This document shows positions 17,829 to 27,173 of a stretch of 64,000 nucleotides of DNA, one piece after another. Position 1 is the first letter of the stretch. Each line of letters begins with the position of its first letter. Source of the DNA: a candidate division WOR-3 bacterium (GTDB lineage Bacteria > Hydrothermota > Tepidihabitantia > SM23-42 > JAOAFX01). A program made the translations under genes and the position numbers. The notes under the pieces are model-generated. The model was given only the letters and a program-made list of their open reading frames with translations, was not told where the DNA came from and made no database searches. The stretch lies in assembly GCA_039802005.1 (NCBI GenBank), contig JBDRVV010000002.1:1-64000 (forward strand), in the 5' to 3' direction.

Positions 17829-19310
17829 CTATTTTACGAGTATGATTTTTGAAACAAGTCTCCAGTCACTGAAATGTAGTACACAAAAATAGACACCATC
17901 ATTTAGTTTTTCATTATTTTGATCCATGCCATTCCATTCTATACATTTGGAAAAAGGCAGAACTCGCACCAATCTTCCTGCAACATCATAGATATTTATG
18001 GCTTTTATTTCTGTAAGTTCCAGACCGTTGTAATTGAAAAGGCTAATAGCTACTTTATCGTGAAAAGGATTCGGAATAACTTTAAGAACTGGTCTCTGGT
18101 TTCCTTCATACACAATATCCTTCTCTTCTATTGCCAGTGTATCCTGTACTGTTTTTATAAGATAGATATCTCTGTTTTCAGTGGTGCCAAGTGTATCAAT
18201 GTACCCACAAATCACATATCCATTATCGCTTGTCTTTTGAATTGCGTATGCTTCTTCGTCACCGCCGCCACCATAGGTCGTCTGCCACACGAGATTACCA
18301 TTGGGATCTACTTTTATGAGATAGACATCAGTAGAACCAGCCCCATATGAATTTGTCCCGCCAGCAATCACAATATTCCCATTACGCGTTTCCATAACTG
18401 CACTCCCTACTTCATCGTTTTCGCCCCCATAAGTCTTAAACCATATTAAGTCTCCATCAGGAGTTACTCTTAAGAGACAGACATCCCAATTCCCCAAAGA
18501 ATCTGTAAACCCCGTAGCAACATAATCACCGTTACTCGAGACCGTGACCGAGTAACCACTATCAAAACCGTTTCTCCCATAATTTCTTATCCAGATTGTA
18601 TCGCCCTCAGGGTCTGTCTTAATGAGTAAAATATCAGCAGTTTCATTCATAGTGGTTTGCCCAGCAATTATGAATCCATTATCGTTAATTTGTTTAACAG
18701 AAAATACCACATCATCACCCGAACAGTCGTATTTTTTAAACCAGACTGAATTGCCCAAAGTGTCAACCTCCATAAGAAAGGCATCCCATGAATTACCGTA
18801 GGATGTAGTACTGCCGGCAACTATATAACCATCCGTTATTTCAATAACACACCGGCCTTCATCATAATCAGTGCCTCCATATGTCCTTGACCATTGTAAG
18901 TTACCATTTTTATCGACTTTTACTAGAAAAATTTCTGTATGGTTAATGCTGTCAAGCATAGTTATGCCACAGGCAATATATCCACTATCCCGACACTGAA
19001 CAACACAGAAACCTCCGTCACAATATTGTCCTCCATACGTGCGCATCCAGATTGAGTCACCATTCGCATCAGTTTTTAGAAGAAAAAGGTCATATCCATC
19101 TGTAGTAGGTATATATTTCTCACCGGTAATGATATAACCACCATCAAATGTTTCTTTAACAGAATACCCCTCTTCCCAGCCAACATCTCCATAGAATTTT
19201 GTCCAGAGCGTATCAGGAGGCTGGCCAGAAAGTATATTTGACCATGAAGATAACATTAATACCAAAAGAGCAAATCTAAGATGAAAATGGAACAAGTTCT
19301 TAAAATTCAA
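17829..19310 (-). CDS. Secreted beta-propeller protein with T9SS sorting domain
   Basis: 493 residues. Signal peptide with a hydrophobic run ending SNILSG, then Gln-Pro-Pro. About seven 50-residue blades follow, of the form 'W.KTYGG...DEG..V..T.DGGYIIAG.T', with D-x-N-G-D/N Ca-like turns between them. The C-terminal domain (LKVIPNPFHDKVAISLF ... NIYDVAGRLVRVLP ... LNDGVYFCVLHF) is a T9SS type A sorting signal. Likely a secreted or surface-bound propeller; the ligand is unknown. Its start overlaps the end of the TonB receptor gene by 11 bp, so the two are probably one transcript and perhaps work together. Confidence 0.82.
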   Translation of the reverse strand: MNFKNLFHFHLRFALLVLMLSSWSNILSGQPPDTLWTKFYGDVGWEEGYSVKETFDGGYIITGEKYIPTTDGYDLFLLKTDANGDSIWMRTYGGQYCDGGFCVVQCRDSGYIACGITMLDSINHTEIFLVKVDKNGNLQWSRTYGGTDYDEGRCVIEITDGYIVAGSTTSYGNSWDAFLMEVDTLGNSVWFKKYDCSGDDVVFSVKQINDNGFIIAGQTTMNETADILLIKTDPEGDTIWIRNYGRNGFDSGYSVTVSSNGDYVATGFTDSLGNWDVCLLRVTPDGDLIWFKTYGGENDEVGSAVMETRNGNIVIAGGTNSYGAGSTDVYLIKVDPNGNLVWQTTYGGGGDEEAYAIQKTSDNGYVICGYIDTLGTTENRDIYLIKTVQDTLAIEEKDIVYEGNQRPVLKVIPNPFHDKVAISLFNYNGLELTEIKAINIYDVAGRLVRVLPFSKCIEWNGMDQNNEKLNDGVYFCVLHFSDWRLVSKIILVK

Positions 19311-22059
19311 TTCCTACCCCCAATCTTATACGAAAAGGATTTTTGTAGAATGTCGGATCAGAATATAAGTCATTGAGAGCGGATATATATTCAGATTTCA
19401 TCTCGGATGGAGTAATTAAGCCATCGTGATTGTAATCTGCCTGCGGCGAATAGTGTGTACCTGTGATTGGTATAAAATCAAATGCACCGAGTGTTGGCTC
19501 AGGTAAACCTGGGTCATCAGGGTTGCCGGTCGTAGGATAAACTTCGCTAATTTGCTTTGTGTTAAACAAGTTATTAATCAAACCAGTAAACACTAAAGAA
19601 AAATTCTTAACCCTTAATTTTTTACTCAGCTTCCAGTCGACATTCCAGTAACCGGGCATTCGTGAGGAATTAACATTTCCAGCCCTATCTCCCGAGAAAT
19701 CAAGAGGCGTATATGGGTGTCCCGAGTGATAACAAAAAATTACCGAATTTGTAATATCGCGCAAGAATTTTATAGAAAAACTGCCGGGCACCTGAAAATC
19801 AATATTTGCCCTTATGCTATGTCGCTCATCATAATCAAGTGGATAATCTACTGCAGGAGGGATAACATCAGATTCATAATATAATTGATGTGCCCAGGCA
19901 CCCGTTCCTTCAGCAAGTTGGAGCGTATAATTTAAGTTAAAACCCCACGCGTCTGCAAACGCCCTTATCAAAGCAATCTCAAGCCCTTTTACATAATATC
20001 TTCCATCATTGAAATATTGATAATATGGTTCAGGCAAAGCAATTACCTTCCTCAATTCCACAGCATTGAATATGTCTTTGTAGAAAATAGAAAAAGTAAA
20101 TAGTAAAAATCTGCTTAACATATTCTCAAAACCAAATTCATAGGCAACAGTCTTCTCAGGTTTTAATGAAATATTGCTCAGGTTTGACCTATACCTCAGC
20201 ATTATCAGTCTTATGACCGCAGTATCACTTGTGTTGTACAAATAATCAAAATTAGGAATGACATTATAATGCGAATAACTGAAACGGAATTTTTGCCATT
20301 CTGTTATGGGCAATGAAAAGCCAAGGCGCGGGGAGAGAGTGGTTATCTTATCTGCATAGGTCAAAGTATCATCCCCCAAATTATAAAGGTCTTTGAATGT
20401 CCACACTTGAGGGTCAAAATAATCAAATCTGATTCCTAAATTTGTAATCAAGATTGTAATGTCTATCTTATCTTGTAAAAAACCGGAGATTCTATATGGT
20501 GTCCGTTCGTAAAAATTAAAGTCGGGATAGTCTTCGGTAAGTGGTGGAAAAGTGCGATTGTAATATCTAATGTCATATTTAATAAAATCAATACCAGCCT
20601 TGAAATCGTGGTACTTGCCACATGCACATTCTATTTTTGCATGCATCTGCAGGTCGTTATTATACCAGTATCGCCAGACAGGATAATCGCCAATTGTGTA
20701 GAAAATTTCATCCACTCCGTAAGGGGATTTGCGAAGAACATCTGGCCCGGAATTTCTGCATCCAAGACGGATTCCTTCAATCAAGACTTCGCGTGGTGAA
20801 GCATAATGTGCTTTATATTCTTTAGTATTCAACAAATCAAGTAATTCTTCAAATTTTAGACGGTAATCATCATACCGTTTGTAGTTGTTTTTCAATTCCC
20901 ACTCGTAGTCACGGGGACCAAAAACCCGGTCAAAGTGGGTGAAACCAATACCAACAGATGCTATTGTTTGCCAGCTAAGCATATAACTAAAACTACCTGC
21001 AAGAATCTGATATTTGCTTCTCATCATTGGTTTATTTTCAAGATATTTAAATGCTACGGCATTTTCTTCATACGGAATATAATATACAAACTGCTCTCTT
21101 ACTCTGAGTCCTGAAATATCAAATTTTCCCCTCGCATTTGGTAAATAATAAGACAATTTTCCAAATAGCCGATAATCATTACCAGGAGAATAAATCCTGT
21201 ATTTTGCAGGTTGATAAGCATCTGTGGAAAGCCATTCGCCAGATAAAAGATATCGTAATCTTCTCAACGGCAGCGGACCATTAATTAAAAATTTGTACTC
21301 ATTATATCCGTAATCAAGTCTCTTGTTCTGTAGTATTCCATCAGAGAGCCAGCTGATATTTCCAGAATGTCGCGAACTATTTCCAGTTTTCGTGGCTATG
21401 TTGATAACTGCCGGGGCATCACCATTCTCTGCATATAATCCACCATTAATAATAGAAACTTCGTCTATGATTTCTTTGTTGATTTGAATTGGCAGTCTCC
21501 CAGTATTAGGGGCTCCAATTAAAATTCCATCAAGGTAATACTCTGTTTCATATACCTTTCCACCCCTGATATGAAAGCCCGAATTGGTCTCCGCAACACC
21601 TTGCTGGATTCTCAAAAAATCATCAAATGATATAATCGGCAATCTACGGACCTCTTTTGCCCTTTTGATAACAGCATTTAAACTTTGATTGACATAAATC
21701 ATCCGCGGATAACATAATAGAAGAGGATGGATATCCCCAATGGGTGGTGATTTAAGTTTAAAATTTAAAAAGGTTGTTTGATCTGGTACAACCAGAACAT
21801 TGTAAATAGTCACTGGGTTATAACCAATATGACTCGCTGTTACATTATACTCACCAGGTGGGACATTTAATATTAGGTAATTACCCTGTTCATCCGCAGC
21901 TGCACCAATTTCGCCTCCCATTATAAATACCTCGGCACTGATTAGTGGCTCACCAGATTCTGCATCAACCACTTTTCCTGCTATACTGCCATATTCTTCA
22001 GCGATAGCAAATCGGAATACAGTAATGGTATAGGTTATAAGTAAACAACAATACTTCAT
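19300..22059 (-). CDS. TonB-dependent outer membrane receptor
   Basis: 919 residues from the ATG at 22059, preceded by GAGGTGG; an upstream GTG (22068) would add three residues. A signal peptide ending FAIA is followed by a CarboxypepD_reg-like domain (GSIAGKVVDAESGEPLISAE), a plug domain (VRRLPIISFDDFLRIQQGV, FHIRGG) and a 22-stranded-type barrel ending in Phe. Such receptors import ligands with TonB energy. Near the C-terminus is a perfect 12-residue EF-hand loop (DYNHDGLITPSE). It is first in an operon with the propeller gene. Confidence 0.88.
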   Translation of the reverse strand: MKYCCLLITYTITVFRFAIAEEYGSIAGKVVDAESGEPLISAEVFIMGGEIGAAADEQGNYLILNVPPGEYNVTASHIGYNPVTIYNVLVVPDQTTFLNFKLKSPPIGDIHPLLLCYPRMIYVNQSLNAVIKRAKEVRRLPIISFDDFLRIQQGVAETNSGFHIRGGKVYETEYYLDGILIGAPNTGRLPIQINKEIIDEVSIINGGLYAENGDAPAVINIATKTGNSSRHSGNISWLSDGILQNKRLDYGYNEYKFLINGPLPLRRLRYLLSGEWLSTDAYQPAKYRIYSPGNDYRLFGKLSYYLPNARGKFDISGLRVREQFVYYIPYEENAVAFKYLENKPMMRSKYQILAGSFSYMLSWQTIASVGIGFTHFDRVFGPRDYEWELKNNYKRYDDYRLKFEELLDLLNTKEYKAHYASPREVLIEGIRLGCRNSGPDVLRKSPYGVDEIFYTIGDYPVWRYWYNNDLQMHAKIECACGKYHDFKAGIDFIKYDIRYYNRTFPPLTEDYPDFNFYERTPYRISGFLQDKIDITILITNLGIRFDYFDPQVWTFKDLYNLGDDTLTYADKITTLSPRLGFSLPITEWQKFRFSYSHYNVIPNFDYLYNTSDTAVIRLIMLRYRSNLSNISLKPEKTVAYEFGFENMLSRFLLFTFSIFYKDIFNAVELRKVIALPEPYYQYFNDGRYYVKGLEIALIRAFADAWGFNLNYTLQLAEGTGAWAHQLYYESDVIPPAVDYPLDYDERHSIRANIDFQVPGSFSIKFLRDITNSVIFCYHSGHPYTPLDFSGDRAGNVNSSRMPGYWNVDWKLSKKLRVKNFSLVFTGLINNLFNTKQISEVYPTTGNPDDPGLPEPTLGAFDFIPITGTHYSPQADYNHDGLITPSEMKSEYISALNDLYSDPTFYKNPFRIRLGVGIEF

Positions 22060-22081
22060 TCCAACCACCTCAACTAAATAA

Positions 22082-22109
22082 ATTGTATTCCAAAAGGTTT
22101 CAATGTCAA
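22082..22109 (-). promoter_or_regulatory. Promoter of the TonB receptor operon
   Basis: Minus strand TTGACA, 16 bp, TACAAT, 22 bp before the ATG. Unlike the leaderless genes, there is room for the visible GAGGTGG. Confidence 0.6.
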
Positions 22110-22215
22110 TATAGTATTTATCATCTCTAATTATTATCTGGTTTTAACAGGATTCAAGCATGCCCTGACTTGAATTAGATTCTATCCCAATTAGAAAACA
22201 AGACATTTGAACATA

Positions 22216-22245
22216 TAAACAATTAAACAATTGTTTAATTGTTTA
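22216..22245. promoter_or_regulatory. Perfect 30-bp palindrome
   Basis: TAAACAATTAAACAA joined to its exact inverse with no spacer. It is operator-like and lies in the 547-bp divergent spacer between the TonB receptor and the lipoprotein gene. No regulator gene is adjacent. Confidence 0.4.
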
Positions 22246-22255
22246 AAAGTCTGGT

Positions 22256-22279
22256 GCAAACCCGAAGATTTACTCTACA
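22256..22279 (-). repeat. REP-like hairpin, GTAG foot (degenerate)
   Basis: Minus strand TGTAGA, then GTAAATC-TTCG-GGTTTGC, a 7-bp stem with two G-T pairs. Confidence 0.4.
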
Positions 22280-22412
22280 TTATTTTAGAATTTTGAGGAA
22301 TTAAAAATCCCTATTTTGTTTTTGATTGGTGTTTTCCGATAAAAGAAAGGACTTCAAGTTTTTCATAGGTAAGCCCCGGTCTTAAAATAGTGGGAACAAT
22401 TACAATTTGATG

Positions 22413-22438
22413 ATTTGACAATTGTACAATAGTCAAAT
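22413..22438. promoter_or_regulatory. 26-bp palindrome with one mismatched pair
   Basis: ATTTGACAATTGT followed by its near-exact inverse. It is operator-like, about 87 bp upstream of the -35 box of the lipoprotein gene. Confidence 0.4.
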
Positions 22439-22524
22439 GGATAAAATACAAATCCACTTCTCACCGGGTCAATGGAGCAATATTAAAGATGTGAATATAT
22501 TTGAAGTTCAAACCCATATACAGG

Positions 22525-22552
22525 TTGACAAACCTTAGATTGTGAATACAAT
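22525..22552 (+). promoter_or_regulatory. Promoter of the lipoprotein gene
   Basis: TTGACA, 16 bp, TACAAT. It predicts a leader of about 57 bases containing the hairpin at 22570-22592 and an AGGAG site. Confidence 0.6.
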
Positions 22553-22569
22553 GTTTACATATTAAGATT

Positions 22570-22592
22570 CCAGAAGAGCCAGTATCTTCTGG
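22570..22592 (+). promoter_or_regulatory. Leader hairpin before the lipoprotein gene
   Basis: Perfect 8-bp stem CCAGAAGA/TCTTCTGG with a 7-base loop, ending about 13 bases before the Shine-Dalgarno. It could stabilise the mRNA or regulate it; there is no U-run after it. Confidence 0.4.
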
Positions 22593-22615
22593 AAAATTGG
22601 CAAAAAGGAGACAAA

Positions 22616-23836
22616 ATGAACTGTAAAAAGGCATTGGCTATTTTATCGTTCGTTTTCTTTTTATTTCTAATTACCTGCAAGAAAAAAGAACCGGAACTGC
22701 CTGCTAAGGGTGTAGCATTCACCGATTCACTCTATGGAACAACAATAGTGCGCATTACCGATAAAGATATTGATAATTATTCGGGTAATGGTATAGAAAA
22801 CGAGTATGCACGGGCAGATGCCTATAATATAGATGAAACCTATTTAATCCTCCGTGGCAATGATGGTGTCTTTTATCTATATAACGCCTCAAATTATCAA
22901 CTTGTAAGAAGCCTTGACCATCTCAGTGGTGGTCAGGAACTGGAACCAAGATGGCACGCAACCGACCCCAATATCTTTTATTATTTTTCTGGTCCCAATC
23001 TCAATTCATATAATATTACAAGCAATGCACAGCAGATAATCCATAATTTTACCCAGGAATTTCCTAATTGCTCTTACATAACCACTGGGTCAGAAGGTGA
23101 TGCATCTATGGATAGAAATTACTGGTGTCTTATGATTGTAGATTCGACATTTAACACAATTGCGGTCGTTGTCTATGAATTGAGCACAGATAGCATTATC
23201 GGTCAAAAGACGAGTTTTCCGGACGCTATAAATTGGGTGAGTATGGATATGTCAGGTAACCATGCAGTCATTGGATATGATAGCCATGTCTGCCAGGTCT
23301 TCAACAAGAATCTCACAAGTTATATTGACCTGCCTGCCGGTGCGAATGGGCATATGGATCTGGCACTCGATGCCTCAAATAATGATGTGATGGTCTATCA
23401 GAATAACGCCACGGACTGGATTGCAATGGCGGATTTGAATACTGGAACTGAGACCCAACTCGTCCAGATTCCCTTTGATGTCAATCCTGACATCGGGCTT
23501 CATTTTTCCGGCAATTGTGGTGCTACACCTGGCTGGGTTCTCGTTTCTACCTATGGAGCAAAAAATCCACCTAAAGGTAAAACTCATTCGTGGATGGATA
23601 ATTTAATATTTATGGTTGAACTGAAGGCAAACCCAAGGATAATAAAACTGGCGCAGACCCACTCCTACACCGCTGAAGACCCAGAAGATGTAGAAAAAAA
23701 TTATTTTGCTGAGGCATTTGCGAGTATAAATTATAATGGCACAAAGGTTGTCTTTGGTTCAAACTGGGGGATTCTGTCCCCGCTTGATTACACCGATGCG
23801 TATCAGGTTACAATGCCCACTGGCTGGAATCAATGA
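22616..23836 (+). CDS. Propeller-like lipoprotein of unknown function
   Basis: 406 residues. The leader has a lipobox (LFLITC, Cys21) after MNCKK. The rest is a soluble beta-rich domain with PD40/oligogalacturonate-lyase-like blade features (e.g. 'ARADAYNIDETYLILRGNDG', 'AVIGYDSHVCQVF'). I do not recognise a catalytic motif. The protein should be lipid-anchored in the periplasm or on the surface. AGGAG precedes the ATG. It stands alone between two minus-strand operons, with its own promoter, a leader hairpin and two palindromes upstream, so it may be tightly regulated. Confidence 0.7.
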   Translation: MNCKKALAILSFVFFLFLITCKKKEPELPAKGVAFTDSLYGTTIVRITDKDIDNYSGNGIENEYARADAYNIDETYLILRGNDGVFYLYNASNYQLVRSLDHLSGGQELEPRWHATDPNIFYYFSGPNLNSYNITSNAQQIIHNFTQEFPNCSYITTGSEGDASMDRNYWCLMIVDSTFNTIAVVVYELSTDSIIGQKTSFPDAINWVSMDMSGNHAVIGYDSHVCQVFNKNLTSYIDLPAGANGHMDLALDASNNDVMVYQNNATDWIAMADLNTGTETQLVQIPFDVNPDIGLHFSGNCGATPGWVLVSTYGAKNPPKGKTHSWMDNLIFMVELKANPRIIKLAQTHSYTAEDPEDVEKNYFAEAFASINYNGTKVVFGSNWGILSPLDYTDAYQVTMPTGWNQ

Positions 23837-23895
23837 GCAAATTAGTAATAAATGCTGAGGTTAACGATTAATTAAACTGCGGTCAGAAACTACTC

Positions 23896-23919
23896 TTTCA
23901 CTTTTGCGAAAAAGTGAAA
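23896..23919 (+). terminator. Terminator-like hairpin after the lipoprotein gene
   Basis: Perfect 10-bp stem TTTCACTTTT/AAAAGTGAAA with a GCGA loop. It is followed by A-rich rather than U-rich sequence, so it is a modest candidate. Confidence 0.4.
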
Positions 23920-23949
23920 AAAGGTAAACAAGTATTCACTCCACTTCGC

Positions 23950-24184
23950 AAGTAAATAGGAGACAAAAAATGAAGAGCAGTCTTTTCCCCTCACCTTTAC
24001 CCCGAAACAAGCCTGTCCTGGCGCCAGACCAGGATTCGGGGTAAGCTCTCTCCCACAAGGGGAGAGGGGTTTGATGTATGGAGGGGGTAAATTGAAAATC
24101 CCCCTTTATCCCCCTTTAAGAAAGGGGGATATTAAACTTTTGAGATTGCCACGCCCCTCGCTATGCTCAGGGCTCGCAATGACA
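23950..24184. repeat. Composite of dispersed intergenic repeats
   Basis: An AGGAGA plus ATG AAG (23962-23976) looks like a gene start but runs straight into repeats and stops after about 24 codons. Then follow CCCCGAA...TTCGGGG, CTCTCCC-type G/C blocks, a CCCCCTTT/AAAGGGGG hairpin (about 24109-24128), and a 'GATTGCCACGCCCCTCGC...TCGCAATGAC' element of a kind widespread in environmental bacterial genomes. No gene is visible here. Confidence 0.55.
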
Positions 24185-24204
24185 CTATGTGTGAATAACG
24201 CTAG

Positions 24205-26883
24205 TTAAAAACCAATTCCAATAACAGAAAATTCTACTGACCAGTTCTTGGGCCAGAATTTGTCAATGTGATTATACAGGGGCAGGATGAAACCAATTGG
24301 TCCAACAATAATCTTTATACCTGTATCATAGGCATATTCCCATTTCAAACTATCTCCATTATAATAATAACCCAAATCACCGAAAATTCTTAATGGAAAA
24401 CCTTCAGGAAATTGCGAATTTATACAAATAAGCCCATCAGTCTTTATATGATAACCCTGATAACCTGCCATATTCCCATCCTGTTTGATATGGATATGCT
24501 CCTGTGGAGACGCATATCCTTTATGACCGAAAAACAAATCAGAAACAAAAGTGTGCCTCAAGGCACCACTTAAAAATATCATTTCCTGATTTGGCGCAGT
24601 GCCAAGAATCTTTCCGGCAAAAAGGCGGAAATATAATGGCGATAAATACAACTTTGAATCTTTCTCAAATTCAAAAGTCAATTTTGAAAAACTCCAGTCA
24701 GTGTTAAAAAACTCATCAGTGCCGCAGAAATTTATCCCTGCTGACCAGTGATTTGTATGATAAGAAAATTGATTCTGTAGTAAATAATATTCAGTAATCG
24801 TCCAATCTATTGAATCAACCGAGATAAATGATTTTAGATTATTATAACTTAAAAAAGTTTTTATATTCATCTTGGGTTCTGGAGCAAATGGAATTCCAAA
24901 ATCATTAGTAAATCCCATTTGATGTTTTATCTCATCACCACCGTTAGAACTTTTTAAGAATATGCGCGAACGATAACCTTTTTTAAATATTATCGGGGTC
25001 TGATAACTAAAATTGTAATAATGTTTTTTACTTTTGACTCCATAGATATAGCCAAGCAACCACTGATTTTTGCCCTTGATAAAATCCACATCAATGAATT
25101 GTGCACCGGCAAGATAAAGTCCGGGCGTAAAGCCGTCGTTTGTGTCATACCATAAATAAGGAAGAACAAAGACCTGATAGGTATCAAAAGAGGGCCAGTT
25201 TAAGAACGGCTTTAAGGCAAATTTTTTGGGGTGATAATTATTATATCTGTCTGCTTCAGGTGTATATCCGTATGGATCAATAATAACCTTCTTTATCTTT
25301 TTTGCCTCAGAAAAATGAAAAGTATCTGAATGTTGCTTTATTTTCAAGATTTGACCACCATTGTCAGTCTGAACCAGCAAATCGGTCGGTAGTAAAAACT
25401 TTCCTTTGTTTTCAACCACCAGCGAATTTCCTGATATCCTTTTTATATGCCAATCACAATATTTTGTAGTATGTAGAAAATCATTAAAGAACTCCTGCAA
25501 ATCTTTACCACTTGTTTCTTCACATATCCTGATAAAATCTTCAGTATGCGGATGTTTGAATTTGAAATCTTCAAAGTATCTCTTGAGGATTATATCAAAT
25601 GTATTTGCACCCAGATATGCTTCAAGGTAACGAAGAAAAAATGCAGGCTTTGAATAAACTGCATTCTGGTAGGCAATCGGGTTATCAATGAATTCACAGG
25701 ACTTTGTTAAAACAGGTTTTTCTATCTGATTCGTTAATGTAATATAATATATTAACCGGTTGATATAATTATGAGGCATTTCAGGTAGGAAGGATGATTT
25801 AAAAAATGAATTATCAACACCGTATTTATCTATAAAATACCTTGCTTCAGCATACGAAGTAAATCCTTCGTCAAGCCAGGCTTCGTCCATTTCATTAGAA
25901 CCGAGTATGCCATAAAACCACTGATGGGCAATTTCATGGATAATAACGAGCTCAAATTGCCTTGTAAGTTTATCTTCACTTCCGCCGACAATTACCAGAT
26001 TTGGATACTCCATTCCACCACCAAAATATCCCTGGACCACACTCAATTTTTTATATGGATACATACCAAACCACTTATTATATCTCATTATCGCATCAAC
26101 TGCATAATCTCCGGCATTCTCCCATTTTTTGCGGTATTTTTTTATATAATAAACCTCAATCTCTATTCCATCAACTATTCTCTTCTCAATCTCAAAATCT
26201 TTATCACAGACCCAGGCAAAGTCATGGACATTCTCGACAAGGAAGCGAACAATTTTTCTATTATTCTCTAATTTAGATGAATCTAAAACCACACCACTAC
26301 CTGCCACTACATAATCGTTTGGCAATTCTATTGAAACATCAAAATTTCCAAATTCTCCGTAGAATTCACCGATTGCGTGATAACCCTGCTTGTGCCAGCC
26401 CTTTTCATCAAAGACACAGGGCTTTGGATACCACTGAACTATCTCATAATGTTTACCCCTGTATCCGAGACGGGAGAAAATCTTTGGAATTCTTAAAATT
26501 GCATCAATTTTTAGAACAGCTGAATCTCCGTTCAATAAAGGTTTATCAAGCACAACTGCCATAATCGTTTCATCTATTATAAAATTTAATTCCCTCTCCC
26601 CTATTTGCACCGAATTTATATCAATCCAGCCCCTTTCTGACTTCTTTGCCTTCAAGAATTTATAAGAACCCATTTTTTTTAATTCCTTTGCAAAAGTAGT
26701 GTTATTGTCACGATAAGCATTGGCATAGAGATGGAAATATAGAGTTTCAAGACTGACTGGTGAGTTGTTATGATAGGTCAAAACTTCAGTAATTTTTAAT
26801 GTATTATTCTCATCATCAAGAATGCACGAGATTTTGTAATCCACCTTCTGCTGCCAGAAAAATAAAAATAATATAATCGCCAT
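24205..26883 (-). CDS. M1-family metallopeptidase
   Basis: 892 residues. It has the gluzincin motif HEIAHQW (about residue 320) and the third zinc ligand Glu exactly 18 residues later (WLDEGFTSYAEA). The exopeptidase GxMEN motif appears as GGGMEYPN. A C-terminal half of about 350 residues is beta-rich and may be a barrel or surface domain (it ends VIGIGF). The leader is very short (MAIILFLFFW, then QQ), so export to the periplasm or surface is likely. Start: the -10 TATAAT ends 8 bp before the ATG and there is no Shine-Dalgarno. It would trim peptides released by other exported peptidases. Confidence 0.85.
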   Translation of the reverse strand: MAIILFLFFWQQKVDYKISCILDDENNTLKITEVLTYHNNSPVSLETLYFHLYANAYRDNNTTFAKELKKMGSYKFLKAKKSERGWIDINSVQIGERELNFIIDETIMAVVLDKPLLNGDSAVLKIDAILRIPKIFSRLGYRGKHYEIVQWYPKPCVFDEKGWHKQGYHAIGEFYGEFGNFDVSIELPNDYVVAGSGVVLDSSKLENNRKIVRFLVENVHDFAWVCDKDFEIEKRIVDGIEIEVYYIKKYRKKWENAGDYAVDAIMRYNKWFGMYPYKKLSVVQGYFGGGMEYPNLVIVGGSEDKLTRQFELVIIHEIAHQWFYGILGSNEMDEAWLDEGFTSYAEARYFIDKYGVDNSFFKSSFLPEMPHNYINRLIYYITLTNQIEKPVLTKSCEFIDNPIAYQNAVYSKPAFFLRYLEAYLGANTFDIILKRYFEDFKFKHPHTEDFIRICEETSGKDLQEFFNDFLHTTKYCDWHIKRISGNSLVVENKGKFLLPTDLLVQTDNGGQILKIKQHSDTFHFSEAKKIKKVIIDPYGYTPEADRYNNYHPKKFALKPFLNWPSFDTYQVFVLPYLWYDTNDGFTPGLYLAGAQFIDVDFIKGKNQWLLGYIYGVKSKKHYYNFSYQTPIIFKKGYRSRIFLKSSNGGDEIKHQMGFTNDFGIPFAPEPKMNIKTFLSYNNLKSFISVDSIDWTITEYYLLQNQFSYHTNHWSAGINFCGTDEFFNTDWSFSKLTFEFEKDSKLYLSPLYFRLFAGKILGTAPNQEMIFLSGALRHTFVSDLFFGHKGYASPQEHIHIKQDGNMAGYQGYHIKTDGLICINSQFPEGFPLRIFGDLGYYYNGDSLKWEYAYDTGIKIIVGPIGFILPLYNHIDKFWPKNWSVEFSVIGIGF

Positions 26884-26891
26884 AGTCTCTC

Positions 26892-26919
26892 ATTATATCC
26901 ATCATTTTAAATAACGCAA
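26892..26919 (-). promoter_or_regulatory. Promoter of the M1 peptidase gene
   Basis: Minus strand TTGCGT, 16 bp, TATAAT, then 8 bp to the ATG. Confidence 0.55.
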
Positions 26920-26957
26920 GACTCAAATGCGAAAGAAGAAACTTTGCAAAAGTTATT

Positions 26958-27080
26958 GCAAACCTCAAGGTTTGCCCTACATTATTTATCGCGGCTGGAA
27001 GCCCTTCTACAGAATAATTATAGTAAGTTAGAATTAAATTAAAAATTTTTAAACTACGCATTAGCAAGCTAATGCACTCC
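26958..27080 (-). repeat. Cluster of three REP-like hairpins
   Basis: On the minus strand: TGTAGGG plus GCAAACC/GGTTTGC (26958-26981); GTAG plus a GGCT/AGCC hairpin (26991-27010); and GGAGT plus the perfect 8-bp stem GCATTAGC/GCTAATGC (27054-27080). The third is nearly identical to elements at 44031 and 44067. They fill the spacer between queA and the M1 peptidase gene. Confidence 0.6.
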
Positions 27081-27105
27081 AAAAAATTAGTTGCTATGAT
27101 AACAG

Positions 27106-27172
27106 AAGTTTGGTGAGGAAGTGAGTTTGGAAGTTAGAAGTGAGAAGTTAAGAAAGGAAAAAGAATTAGGTT
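27106..27172. repeat. 'GGTGAGGAAGTGAGTTTGG' word repeat
   Basis: A purine-rich short-word repeat directly after the queA stop. It is closely similar to 47965-48008 and, inverted, to 48029-48064, which lie after the S8 peptidase gene. Confidence 0.5.
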
Positions 27173-27173
27173 G

